Shown here: piece after piece, positions 41,570 through 50,238 of the stretch | Layout of the letters: every line of letters begins with the position of its first letter | Numbering within the stretch: position 1 is the first letter of the stretch | Made by a program: the position numbers and the translations under genes | The notes under the pieces: model-generated | The model's input: the letters and a program-made list of their open reading frames with translations, nothing else | What the model was told of the DNA's origin: nothing | The model's database searches: none | NCBI GenBank assembly: GCA_030645615.1 | Contig: JAUSNB010000012.1 | Location: forward strand, 45,265 to 109,264 | DNA: 64,000 nt | DNA from: Actinomycetota bacterium | Lineage (GTDB): Bacteria > Actinomycetota > Actinomycetes > S36-B12 | Direction of reading: 5' to 3'

Positions 41570-42663
41570 GAGGGTCCTCTCTTCTGGTGTTCGGGGACGT
41601 TGTCCCCTTCGCTTCTCAAACGCGACGAGGTGTGAGACTCGCGCGGGTCCAGCCGAACCAACCTGCCGCCAATGCACCATTCGGAGACGACGACTGCGCC
41701 GGAACTGTCGACAGCGATCCCGTGGGGGCTGTTGAGGACGCCCGCGGTCAGCCGGGGGCGTGTGGGCAGCCCATCGGAGTCGAGCTCGTTGGGCCACCCC
41801 GGCGGCGGTTCCGCCAACCCGGGGGCGACTGCCCCAACGAGGGCGCCGTTGACGTCGAAAGCCTGTATGCCCGCGTGCAGGTCGGCGACATATAGAAGGG
41901 CGCCGCCGACAGCCAGGCCGCTGGGCGAGGGCAGGTCGCCGAGCCCGATGGCGCCCAGAAAGGCGCCATCCAGGCTGAAGGCCTGGATCCTGGAGTTGCC
42001 ACGGTCGGCAATGAGGAGGTGGGGTGCTTGGCCACGGCGATCGATGACGATGCCATGGGGCTGGCTGAAACGACCCAAGCCCTCGGTCCCGTCGAGCGTG
42101 GCGAGATGTATGCCGTGTCGGTCGTACCTGTGCACGAGGTGACGCCCATAGCCATCGGCGAGCCAGATGTCGCCGGCCCCGCCCAGCCGCTCCTCGTCAA
42201 CGGCGACGTCGGTTGGCGCGAAGTTGCCCTCGGTGTAGCCGGGGATCGGCGGGACTTCCAGGCGCAGGAGCTCATCGCCCTCAAGGCTGAGCTTGACCGC
42301 GGCCCCGTATTGACCCTTCTGGCGGCGCAGGCTCGGATACGAGCCGTCGGGTCCCGGCGGGTGCGGGATCCCGTTGTCAGCGATCCACAGCAGCTCTTCG
42401 CCGCCCTCGCGAACCAGGCGCAGGCCATGACCGGCCGTGACCGGCGCCGCCCAGCGGGCAAGCACTCGTCCGGTCGCCGTTGCGATGACCACCTCGTCTC
42501 CCGCCGGTGACATGGTGATCATGCGCCCGGCTTGGTCAAGGGCGATGCCATGATGCGCCCAGCTTGCTGAGGACCCGTCATGACCGGTCGTGCGACCAAT
42601 CTCCTCGTTCCACCGAAAGCGCGTTTCCGGCGGCCCTGCACTCCCGATGTCGAGGCCGTTCAC
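41566..42663 (-). CDS. NHL-repeat beta-propeller, PAL-like (second of two)
   Basis: A 365-residue paralogue of 39542-40603. Matching phrases include SWAHHGIALDQAGR, VTAGHGLRLVREGGEELLWIADNG, APTDVAVDEERLGGAGDIWLADGYG, IADRGNSRIQAFSLDG and NSPHGIAVDSSG. No signal peptide. The GTG at 42663 overlaps the formaldehyde dehydrogenase stop (GTGA); longer starts add Arg-rich chance sequence. A PAL-like dealkylation role coupled to a P450 is inferred from context and family. Confidence 0.72.
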   Translation of the reverse strand: MNGLDIGSAGPPETRFRWNEEIGRTTGHDGSSASWAHHGIALDQAGRMITMSPAGDEVVIATATGRVLARWAAPVTAGHGLRLVREGGEELLWIADNGIPHPPGPDGSYPSLRRQKGQYGAAVKLSLEGDELLRLEVPPIPGYTEGNFAPTDVAVDEERLGGAGDIWLADGYGRHLVHRYDRHGIHLATLDGTEGLGRFSQPHGIVIDRRGQAPHLLIADRGNSRIQAFSLDGAFLGAIGLGDLPSPSGLAVGGALLYVADLHAGIQAFDVNGALVGAVAPGLAEPPPGWPNELDSDGLPTRPRLTAGVLNSPHGIAVDSSGAVVVSEWCIGGRLVRLDPRESHTSSRLRSEGDNVPEHQKRGPS

Positions 42664-43886
42664 CCTGTCGCGCCCCGCAGGTACCCGTGGGGATCCAGCA
42701 CGAACTTGGTCGCAGCACCCGCGTCGAACTCGGCGTAACCCTTGGGCGCCTCGTCCAGGGAAAGCACCGTCGGGTTCACCGCGTCGGCGATCCGCGCGCG
42801 ACCAGCGAGGATCAGGCGCATGAGCTTCTCGTTGTACTTCATGACCGGGCACTGACCCGTCGTGAACGACAGCGACTTCGCCCACCCCAGACCAAGCTGC
42901 AGCGAGAGCGAGCCCACCTGTGCCGCCTCATCAACGGCGCCCGGGTCCCCGGTGACGTAGAGCCCTGGGATGCCTACCGAGCCGCCGGCCCGCGTGAGCG
43001 CCATCAAGGAGTTCAGCACGGCTGCCGGCATCTCCACGCTCGCGTCGACCCCGTGCCCGCGGGCCTCGAAACCGACGGCATCGACCGCGCAATCGACCTC
43101 GGGGACACCCAGAAGGGCCTCGATCTGGAGTTGCGGGTCGCCAGCCGAGACATCGATGGTCTCGCAGCCGAAGCTTCTCGCCTGCGCCAGTCGCTCAGCG
43201 TTGAGGTCACCCACGATCACGACCGCCGCGCCTAGGAGAAGCGAGCTGTACGCGGCGGCCAATCCCACGGGACCTGCCCCGGCGACGTACACCGAGCTGC
43301 CGGGTCGGACGCCCGCGCTGACCGCACCGTGGAAGCCGGTCGGGAAGATATCCGACAGCATGGTGAGATCCAGGAGCCTCTCGATGGCCTCGTCGCGATC
43401 AGGGAATCTCAGCAGGTTCCAATCGGCGTAGGGCACGAGGGCGTACTCGGCTTGCCCGCCCACCCACCCGCCCATATCGACGTATCCGTACGCGGAGCCG
43501 GGCCGATCGGGGTTGACGTTAAGGCAGATGCCCGTCGCGCCCGCCTTGCAGTTCGAACAGCGCCCGCAGGCGATGTTGAAGGGGACCGAGCAGATATCCC
43601 CGACCCGGATGAACTCGACGCCGGGGCCCACCTCGATGACTTCACCGGTGATCTCGTGGCCCAGGACCAGTCCGACGGGAGCCGTCGTCCGGCCCCGCAC
43701 CATGTGCTGGTCGCTTCCGCAGATGTTCGTGGCCAGCACCTTGAGGATGGCCGCATGGGGGAGCTTCCGACCGACGTTGGCCGGATTGACGCCGGGGCCG
43801 TCCATGAGCTCGAATGTGGGGTAGTCCGTGTCGACGACAGCTACCGACCCAGGTCCTTGGTAGCTCACCGCGCGATTGCCAGCCAT
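42660..43886 (-). CDS. fdhA: Glutathione-independent formaldehyde dehydrogenase
   Basis: A 408-residue zinc- and NAD-dependent medium-chain dehydrogenase. Long stretches typical of Pseudomonas FdhA are visible: VLATNICGSDQHMVRGRTT, GLVLGHEITGEVIE, FNIACGRCSNCKAG (structural-zinc cysteines), AYGYVDMGGWVGGQAEY, VYVAGAGPVGLAAAYS, GIPGLYVTGDPGAVD, GQCPVMKYNEKLM. Family members oxidise formaldehyde to formate without a thiol cofactor. Its place in an ABC-sugar/P450-ferredoxin cluster suggests formaldehyde arises here from oxidative demethylation. The ATG at 43886 gives the family N-terminus (GNRAVSYQGPG). Confidence 0.9.
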   Translation of the reverse strand: MAGNRAVSYQGPGSVAVVDTDYPTFELMDGPGVNPANVGRKLPHAAILKVLATNICGSDQHMVRGRTTAPVGLVLGHEITGEVIEVGPGVEFIRVGDICSVPFNIACGRCSNCKAGATGICLNVNPDRPGSAYGYVDMGGWVGGQAEYALVPYADWNLLRFPDRDEAIERLLDLTMLSDIFPTGFHGAVSAGVRPGSSVYVAGAGPVGLAAAYSSLLLGAAVVIVGDLNAERLAQARSFGCETIDVSAGDPQLQIEALLGVPEVDCAVDAVGFEARGHGVDASVEMPAAVLNSLMALTRAGGSVGIPGLYVTGDPGAVDEAAQVGSLSLQLGLGWAKSLSFTTGQCPVMKYNEKLMRLILAGRARIADAVNPTVLSLDEAPKGYAEFDAGAATKFVLDPHGYLRGATG

Positions 43887-43912
43887 GATTGCCTGCCTTC
43901 CGTCGTCGTTCG

Positions 43913-44959
43913 CTAGTTGTCGTCCTCCGCCGAGACCGAGAGGGACGTCTTGAGGCCGGTCCCCTGCTCCACGAGCTCGAACGCCTCGACCGCGTGGGGA
44001 AGGTCGCGTGTTTGCGTGATGAACGTGGCTCCATCGAGGGGACTGGTTGCAAGCCAGGAGACTGCCTGTCGAAAGTGTCGCGGGCTGCCGCCGAACGCCC
44101 CCACCAGGGTGAGCTGCTGGTAATGCACCCGGTTGAAGTCGACGTCGACCAGTGGACGATCCGGTGGGAGGCCCCCGAACGCCAGCACGGTCCCACCAGG
44201 CGAGGCATGCCCGATCCCGGCGGTGATCGCAGCCGCCGAGCCGGCGGCCACGATGACCACGTCCCACCCGTGCGTCGGGGCGGCATCGCGGATGGTCTCG
44301 TCCTCGGCGAGGGCGACGCCGACACCCATCTCGGTAAGGATGGCGGCAGCAGTATCCGTGCGCTCCGGCAGCCGATCGACGGCCAGGACTGGACCGGCAC
44401 CGCGGCTTTGGGCGACGGCAGCGTGAAGCGTCCCGATTGGGCCGAGTCCGATCACGAGGACGGACTGGCCGTGGCCGATGCGCGCGCGATCCTGGCCGCT
44501 CAGGACGGTGTGGAGCGGCTCGGCGAGGGATGCAGTCCGAAGGCTCAGAGATGCCGGCAGCCGGACGACGCAGCCCAGTTCGATTGCGACCGCCGGGAGA
44601 GCGAAGTACTCCGCCATGGCCCCGGGTATGTCGTAGCCCAGGGAGTCCCGATTGGGGCACCACGCCACTCCGCCGCGCTGGCATTGCTCGCAACGCAGGC
44701 ACGGCATCCCTGGGCAGACCGCCACTCGCGTCCCAACGGGAAGCCCCGTCGCGTCCGATTCCGCGATTGTGCCCGAGGCTTCGTGCCCGAGCACCTGCTG
44801 GCCCTTGAGGCGCGTGCTGCCATGCCTCCAGGTGCGCACATCGGACCCGCACACGCCAGCGAATGCCGTTCGGACGACCACGCCGCCGGGCGGCAGTTTG
44901 GGGACGTCGACGTCCACGACCCGGACGGTGCCGGGCTCGATGAACTTCAGGGCCTGCAT
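43913..44959 (-). CDS. Zinc alcohol/sorbitol-type dehydrogenase
   Basis: A 348-residue medium-chain dehydrogenase: FAGVCGSDVRTWRHG, the catalytic-zinc GHEASG, structural-zinc cysteines CPGMPCLRCEQCQRGGVAWC, and NAD-binding VLVIGLGPIGTLHAAV. It resembles sorbitol/threonine dehydrogenases and would oxidise a polyol or sugar alcohol to a ketose. The start at 44959 lies 10 bases after the kinase stop. Confidence 0.85.
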   Translation of the reverse strand: MQALKFIEPGTVRVVDVDVPKLPPGGVVVRTAFAGVCGSDVRTWRHGSTRLKGQQVLGHEASGTIAESDATGLPVGTRVAVCPGMPCLRCEQCQRGGVAWCPNRDSLGYDIPGAMAEYFALPAVAIELGCVVRLPASLSLRTASLAEPLHTVLSGQDRARIGHGQSVLVIGLGPIGTLHAAVAQSRGAGPVLAVDRLPERTDTAAAILTEMGVGVALAEDETIRDAAPTHGWDVVIVAAGSAAAITAGIGHASPGGTVLAFGGLPPDRPLVDVDFNRVHYQQLTLVGAFGGSPRHFRQAVSWLATSPLDGATFITQTRDLPHAVEAFELVEQGTGLKTSLSVSAEDDN

Positions 44960-44969
44960 GTGACTCCGA

Positions 44970-46511
44970 TCAGTCGGTCGCGGGGATAGGGGGACCAGCT
45001 TCGCCCGGGATGCTGTCGCGCAGGCGGGCGATGACATCCCGCGTGGCGTCGTAGGCATCGAGGAACGCCCTGTACCGCCGTTCGTGCACCGGTTGGTCAG
45101 CGGGCGTGGGGTGGAGGGTGCGCGCGACGGTCACCCAGGAGTCGAGGGCGTCAAAGCCACTCTCAAGGCCAACCGCCTTGGCCGCGAAGAAGGCTGCGCC
45201 CAGGGGCGCTCCGTAACTCGGACTCACGAGGCCTTGGCTCGCGTCGGTGACATCGCTCACGATCTGTGGCCACAGGTCGCTCGCCGTCCCGCCGCCGACC
45301 GCGCGGACGTCGTCGATGACCGCCCCCATCCTGCGAGCTTCGTCCAGCAGATGCCGAACGGCGTACGCCGTTGATTCCAACGCGCACCGGAAGATGTCAG
45401 GGGGCGCGTGGTCGAGCCTCAAGCCGAGCAGTACGCCAGCGGCGTCGGGGTCGTAGAACGGTGTGCGCTCCCCAGCGAAATACGGAAGCATCAGGAGCCC
45501 ATTCGAGCCTGCAGGCACATCGCTGGCAGCCTCAAGAAGCCGTTCGAGGCCTGACGCCTTGTCATCGCCAAGCCCCGGCACGGCCAGTACGCTCGAGAGC
45601 CACTGCAAGACCGCCCCGGCGGTGGACAGCGCGCCCACGAGCATGTCCTGCTCGGGGATCGCGCCGGGCGTTCGCCACAGCCCGCCACCGATGCCGCTTG
45701 ATGGGCTGATCACCGACAGGCCCAGTGTCGTGCCGTAGTTGAGGACCACCGACCCCTCGCGGCGGATCCCAGCGCCGTACATCCCGGTTAGTCCGTCGCT
45801 CGAGCCGATGACGACCGGGACACCGACTGGCAGTCCCGTGTCGCGCGCGGCCTCTGCGGTGACGACACCCACCACCTCGTCGCTCCACGCCAGGCCTGGC
45901 AGCCGATCGAGCACCCCGAGTGGATCCCCGGCGCTGTCCCAATCCCCGGCACGGTAGTAGGGAGCGAAGTACGCCGCCTGATGGTGGTCGATGCGATGCG
46001 CGCCGGTGAGGCGGTGCGCCAGGAACCCGTTCGCGGTGAGGATCGACCGCGTTTGCCTGAACGTCTCACCCTCGGTCCGCGCGAACCAGTCGATCTTCGC
46101 CCCGGCAGTTTGGCTGGTGAACGGCATCCCGAACTCCGCTATCGCCTCGTCCACGCCGAAACGGGCTTGGAGGTCAGCAACCTCCCGAGTAGCCCTGGTA
46201 TCGACTCCGTAGAGGATCCCGCCCCGAAGTGGCTCGCCCGATTCGCTCAGCGGCACGAGGCACGGCCCGCATGCGCTCAGGCCCACGCCGATCACCCGGG
46301 TTCCGGCAGGCATCTTCGCCATCAACCCGCGAATGACCAGCGCGCAGTCCCGCCACCAAGTCCCTTCCGCATCATGCTCGAACCAGCCAGGGTGGGGCCG
46401 AAGGACGGCATTGCCGGTCGACGAGCTCGCGAGGACATCGCCGCCAGCCCCGACGAGGAGGGCCTTGGTGGCGCTCGTTCCGATGTCCAGTCCAATGACC
46501 GCATCAGCCAC
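44970..46511 (-). CDS. FGGY-family carbohydrate kinase (xylulokinase-like)
   Basis: A 513-residue kinase: phosphate-1 motif VIGLDIGTSATKALLV, PGWFEHDAEGTWW, adenosine-site GGGTASDLWPQIVSDV and ASQGLVSPSYGAPLGAAF. It phosphorylates a ketose, polyol or related sugar with ATP. The GTG at 46511 overlaps the aldolase stop by 8 bases; an 85-residue longer reading is rejected. Together with the dehydrogenase and aldolase it forms a polyol-to-triose route. Confidence 0.88.
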   Translation of the reverse strand: MADAVIGLDIGTSATKALLVGAGGDVLASSSTGNAVLRPHPGWFEHDAEGTWWRDCALVIRGLMAKMPAGTRVIGVGLSACGPCLVPLSESGEPLRGGILYGVDTRATREVADLQARFGVDEAIAEFGMPFTSQTAGAKIDWFARTEGETFRQTRSILTANGFLAHRLTGAHRIDHHQAAYFAPYYRAGDWDSAGDPLGVLDRLPGLAWSDEVVGVVTAEAARDTGLPVGVPVVIGSSDGLTGMYGAGIRREGSVVLNYGTTLGLSVISPSSGIGGGLWRTPGAIPEQDMLVGALSTAGAVLQWLSSVLAVPGLGDDKASGLERLLEAASDVPAGSNGLLMLPYFAGERTPFYDPDAAGVLLGLRLDHAPPDIFRCALESTAYAVRHLLDEARRMGAVIDDVRAVGGGTASDLWPQIVSDVTDASQGLVSPSYGAPLGAAFFAAKAVGLESGFDALDSWVTVARTLHPTPADQPVHERRYRAFLDAYDATRDVIARLRDSIPGEAGPPIPATD

Positions 46512-47433
46512 TGCTGGGCACTGGCCTCTCTGAGGGCGCGGGCAAGCCCGCTGCGTTCCACCATGGCTGGGCGTTGTCCGCCACGGCGGCGGCGAACTCC
46601 CGGAAGCGGGCAGCACCCGTCGTGGACAGCTCCTTGGCGGGGTCTTCAGCGGTGACGGCCGGACTCCACGTTGCACGTCCGGCCAGGAAGCCCGATGCGC
46701 CTCCGCGGCACACAGCGGCCACGGTGTCGGCGAACCTCTCGGGGGGCACCCCGTTCGACAGCGCAACCCACGGCGCTCCCACGGCCTGACTCAACCGACT
46801 ACTGGTCTCCTCGATTGCGTCAAGAGGCTTCCTCCCCAGGCTGGGTACCTGGGTCTTGTAGAGATCCGGCCGGAACTCGCCGAACTCCGTAGCCGCCTGA
46901 ACGAGGTAGTCATCGAACTTGGGGTCATCCGCAGGCGCCTGCACGACGCCTTCCAGGAGCGATAGGACACCCAGTGACGCGCAGCCAGAGACGAAGTCGG
47001 CGGCGTCACGTTGGCGCTCCTCCGGATCGTCCTGCGGATTCCAGAAGAGGAACAGCTTCAACGCCTGCGCGCCGGACGCGGCGCCAGCATCGGCGATGGC
47101 GGCCCGGTCGAGTCGTGACCCCGCCAGAGGGCCGAACTCGGGCTCGTCGAAGTCGTCCACGGACAGTACGCATCCCGCGCTGGGGGCCGCCTCTGCCAAC
47201 TCCAGCAGCGCAGCCGCACCCAGTTGCCTGTCGATCAGCATGGCCGAGCACAGTGGGCCGAGATGCCGTGCCACGAGAACCTTGAAGGCGCCTAGCGAAG
47301 CGTCGTCGTACGGCTTGCCTGCGCGATGAATGAGCCCTCGCAGCGATCCGCGCCCATCGTTCGCCACCATGGCGAAACCGCCGGATGGGATTGCTAGCGC
47401 CGAGTACGCGTTCGACCGGGCCGCTGTGTTCAT
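46504..47433 (-). CDS. Class I aldolase, YihT/LacD-like
   Basis: A 309-residue aldolase: IPSGGFAMVANDGRGSLRGL at the N-terminus, SAMLIDRQLGAAAL, the lysine segment ALKLFLFWNPQDD, DLYKTQVPSLG with the likely Schiff-base Lys, PWVALSNGV, and GGASGFLAGRATW. These match the family of sulfofructose-1-phosphate aldolase (YihT) and tagatose-bisphosphate aldolase (LacD). It would split a ketose phosphate into DHAP and an aldehyde. The ATG at 47433 has AGGAGA 8 bases upstream. No sulfosugar-specific partner is seen, so the substrate is open. Confidence 0.8.
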   Translation of the reverse strand: MNTAARSNAYSALAIPSGGFAMVANDGRGSLRGLIHRAGKPYDDASLGAFKVLVARHLGPLCSAMLIDRQLGAAALLELAEAAPSAGCVLSVDDFDEPEFGPLAGSRLDRAAIADAGAASGAQALKLFLFWNPQDDPEERQRDAADFVSGCASLGVLSLLEGVVQAPADDPKFDDYLVQAATEFGEFRPDLYKTQVPSLGRKPLDAIEETSSRLSQAVGAPWVALSNGVPPERFADTVAAVCRGGASGFLAGRATWSPAVTAEDPAKELSTTGAARFREFAAAVADNAQPWWNAAGLPAPSERPVPSSG

Positions 47434-47509
47434 GGACAAGTTCTCCTGTGTCTAGGGATGGGTCGGCGCTCGTCGACACCGGTCATCGATCGTGGTGCTC
47501 AGTCCGTCG

Positions 47510-48631
47510 TCAGCCGGTCGGATCACCGGCCCGCGTGCCTGCTGGGGCAGCCGACTCGACGTCACTGTCCGCAGCGACCACTACCGGACCCGAGCGCTTG
47601 GCCCCTAGCCCATATCGACGCGCCCCCGTGCTCAACGCCATCGCGGCGACGAGCAATCCACCCTTGAACAGGTACTGCATCGACGATGGGGCGCCGAACA
47701 GTGCCAGTCCGTTGAAGCCGACACCCACCGTGATGACCCCGATGACCGTCCCGAAGATGTGGAACTGCCCGTTCCGCAAGACCACCGAGCCCAGGAAGGC
47801 GGCGGCATAGGCGTCCAACAGGTAGCCGTCGGCGGCCGTGGACGTCCCGCCCGACAGTGAGGCTGCCAGGAGGACGCCTGCGGCCCCTGCGCACAGGCCC
47901 ACGATGACGAACGCCGTTATGCGTACCCGGTCGACCCGAACGCCGGCCAAGAGCGCCGCCTCCTCGCTCCCCCCCAGCGCCTGCGTCTCCTGGCCACGGA
48001 CGGTCAGATTGAGGAATATCCATAGGAGCACGAGGATCCCAGCAGAGATCAGGACGAGGTTGGAGATGCCGAGGAAGGGCGTCGACAGGGCAATGGCGAC
48101 GAAGGCGTCGGGGATCCCTGACGTGATGGACGTTCCGGAGTGGTAGAGATAGTTCAGCCCGATGACCATCGTGCCGACACCGAGAGTTGCCACTAGGGCG
48201 TTTACTTTGAGCTTGGAGACGATGAATCCGTTGCACAGGCCGACCGCCGCACCGATCGCCAGACCGGCGAGCACGCCGACCCAGACCGGCTGGCCGTGCA
48301 ACACCATGGTGCCGGTGGAGACGATCCCGGCGAAGCTCGCGACGTAGCCGACGCTGAGGTCGAACTGCCCGGCGGCGAGGACGATCGTGAGCCCTCCCGC
48401 CATCACGGCGACGATGGCCACCTGGTTGAGGACGATGAGGAGATTCCCCTTGGTCAGGAAGTAGGGCGAGAGGAAGGAGAAGGCCACGCACATCCCCAGG
48501 AGGACGAGGATCGCCCCGTAGCGAGCCAGGAAGGACAGCACCGAGTGGCGGGTCAGACCCCGTGGACGCGATCCCTGCGGAGGTTCCGCGTCCGTGGTTA
48601 CCGGCGGGGACCCACCTTGATCGGGACTCAT
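47510..48631 (-). CDS. Ribose-type ABC transporter permease (RbsC-like)
   Basis: A 373-residue permease: VAIVAVMAGGLTIVLAAGQFDLSVG is the hallmark of RbsC/XylH permeases, followed by about eight more hydrophobic segments, ATLGVGTMVIGLNYLY, QALGGSEEAALLAGVRVDRVR and a polar tail. It forms the sugar channel with the ATPase upstream (ATGA overlap at 48628-48631). Confidence 0.92.
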   Translation of the reverse strand: MSPDQGGSPPVTTDAEPPQGSRPRGLTRHSVLSFLARYGAILVLLGMCVAFSFLSPYFLTKGNLLIVLNQVAIVAVMAGGLTIVLAAGQFDLSVGYVASFAGIVSTGTMVLHGQPVWVGVLAGLAIGAAVGLCNGFIVSKLKVNALVATLGVGTMVIGLNYLYHSGTSITSGIPDAFVAIALSTPFLGISNLVLISAGILVLLWIFLNLTVRGQETQALGGSEEAALLAGVRVDRVRITAFVIVGLCAGAAGVLLAASLSGGTSTAADGYLLDAYAAAFLGSVVLRNGQFHIFGTVIGVITVGVGFNGLALFGAPSSMQYLFKGGLLVAAMALSTGARRYGLGAKRSGPVVVAADSDVESAAPAGTRAGDPTG

Positions 48632-50196
48632 GCAACGTCCTCTCCGAAGCACAGTGCGGTCATGTTGGATTCGGTGACCCGGTCCCCGGTGAGCTCGCCG
48701 ACGAGCCGACCCTCCCGCAGGACGAGGACTCGGTCGCAGTTGAGGAGCTCCTCGAACTCGGAGGAGACCATGATGACCGCGGCGCCGTTCGCAGCGATGC
48801 CTCGAGATACTCCGTGGATCTCGCGACGCGCACCCACGTCGACGCCGCGCGTCGGCTCGTCGAGGAGGAGGAGCCTCAGGCGGTCACTGATCCACCGTCC
48901 GAAGACGACCTTCTGCTGGTTGCCCCCGCTCAGCGTCGCGACCGGGTCACGCACGTCTTCGTACTTGACCTTGAGCCGTCCGGCGACGAGCCGGCCAAGT
49001 CCATTGGCCTTCCTGGCGCTGTACAGCGGCCAGCCCCGCACAGGCGATGCGTCGCCCAACGATGCGAGCCGGAGGTTTAGCGCGATCGATCCGTCCATCA
49101 CCAGCCCTTGGCGACGGCGCTCCTCCGGTATGAGCCCGATTCCTCGCTTCCTCGCATCGAAGGGGCTGCGCAAGTCCAGTGGCTGGCCATCGAGGATCAG
49201 CCGGCCTGACCGCGGTCGATGGACCCCGAAGATGAGCCTGAGCAGATGACTGCGCCCCGACCCAACGAGACCGGCGATCCCGACGATTTCGCCACTCGCC
49301 ACGGAGAAGCTCACGTCCGCCAGCTGCCCATCGCTCAGGCGATCCACCTGCAGCACCGGGGGGCCCGCCGTGACCGAGCGTTGCGCGCGCCGCTCCGGCG
49401 CTTGCTGGGCAGCGTCGTGCGGCACTGTTCCCTCGGGCAGTTCCTGGTTGAGGATTGAGCGCACCAGGTGGTCCTTCGTCAGGCGTTGTCCCTCCACGGT
49501 CGAAACGGACGTGCCGTCCCTAAAGGTCGTGACCTGGTCGCACAGGTCGAGGATCTCGTCCAGGCGATGCGAGACGTAGAGAAGCGAGATGCCTCTGCTC
49601 CGCAGGGACCGCACGATCTCGAAGAGGCGAGCCGCCTCCGTGTGAGACATCGATGCCGTCGGCTCGTCCATGGCGATGAAGCGAGCGTCGTGCATCAGCG
49701 CTCGGCCTATGCACACAAGCCACTGGTCTGCGACGCTGAGCGACTCCACCGGCGCCTGGACTGGGCCCGAATAGCCCACGATGGCCATGATCTCCCGCGC
49801 GCGAGCCTCGATGACGTGGCGATCCACCACGTGGGGCACCCGGAACCGGGGCCACTGCCCGAGGCTGAGGTTCTTGGCGATGCTGAACTGGGGTATCAGG
49901 TTCAGTTCCTGGTGCACGAAGCCCAGCCCAAATGCGCGTGCGGCTTGCGGGTTCGGGATGGTCACGAGTTGCCCATCGATTTCGAGGGTCCCCTGATCGG
50001 GCTGAACGGTGCCGGCAAGAATCTTGATGAACGTGCTCTTGCCGGCACCGTTAGCGCCGATCAGGCCATGCACTGCCCCCGCCCTGAACTCGATCGTCGC
50101 GTGGCGAAGGGCCGGGGAACCGAAGTAGCTCTTGCCGAGGCCATCGGCCCGGAACCACGAGGCTCCAGCCTTGGCTGCATCGGCTGCTTCAGTCAC
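48628..50196 (-). CDS. Ribose-type ABC transporter ATPase (RbsA-like, two domains)
   Basis: A 522-residue ATPase with two nucleotide domains. Domain 1 has GANGAGKSTFIKILAG, Walker B ARFIAMDEPTASMSH; its signature region is degenerate (VESLSVADQWLVCIGRAL). Domain 2 has the relaxed Walker A GLVGSGRSHLLRL, signature LSGGNQQKVVFGRWI and LLLDEPTRGVDVG. This is the RbsA/XylG pattern. The GTG at 50196 has GGAG 8 bases upstream; a GTG at 50205 is less likely. Confidence 0.92.
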   Translation of the reverse strand: MTEAADAAKAGASWFRADGLGKSYFGSPALRHATIEFRAGAVHGLIGANGAGKSTFIKILAGTVQPDQGTLEIDGQLVTIPNPQAARAFGLGFVHQELNLIPQFSIAKNLSLGQWPRFRVPHVVDRHVIEARAREIMAIVGYSGPVQAPVESLSVADQWLVCIGRALMHDARFIAMDEPTASMSHTEAARLFEIVRSLRSRGISLLYVSHRLDEILDLCDQVTTFRDGTSVSTVEGQRLTKDHLVRSILNQELPEGTVPHDAAQQAPERRAQRSVTAGPPVLQVDRLSDGQLADVSFSVASGEIVGIAGLVGSGRSHLLRLIFGVHRPRSGRLILDGQPLDLRSPFDARKRGIGLIPEERRRQGLVMDGSIALNLRLASLGDASPVRGWPLYSARKANGLGRLVAGRLKVKYEDVRDPVATLSGGNQQKVVFGRWISDRLRLLLLDEPTRGVDVGARREIHGVSRGIAANGAAVIMVSSEFEELLNCDRVLVLREGRLVGELTGDRVTESNMTALCFGEDVA

Positions 50197-50238
50197 GTCA
50201 GGCACTCCGCTCGAGAGTCGGGTCAGGTGGGCGGCTCG

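Noticed and set aside
42660..44852. A single 730-residue dehydrogenase gene
   Set aside because: The first 320 or so codons are antisense-type, Arg-rich sequence over the neighbouring dehydrogenase gene. The true start of formaldehyde dehydrogenase is the ATG at 43886, matching the family N-terminus.
46504..47433. A full sulfoquinovose (YihTUVW-type) pathway
   Set aside because: Only the aldolase resembles that pathway; no sulfoquinovosidase, isomerase, PfkB-type kinase or sulfolactaldehyde reductase was seen.
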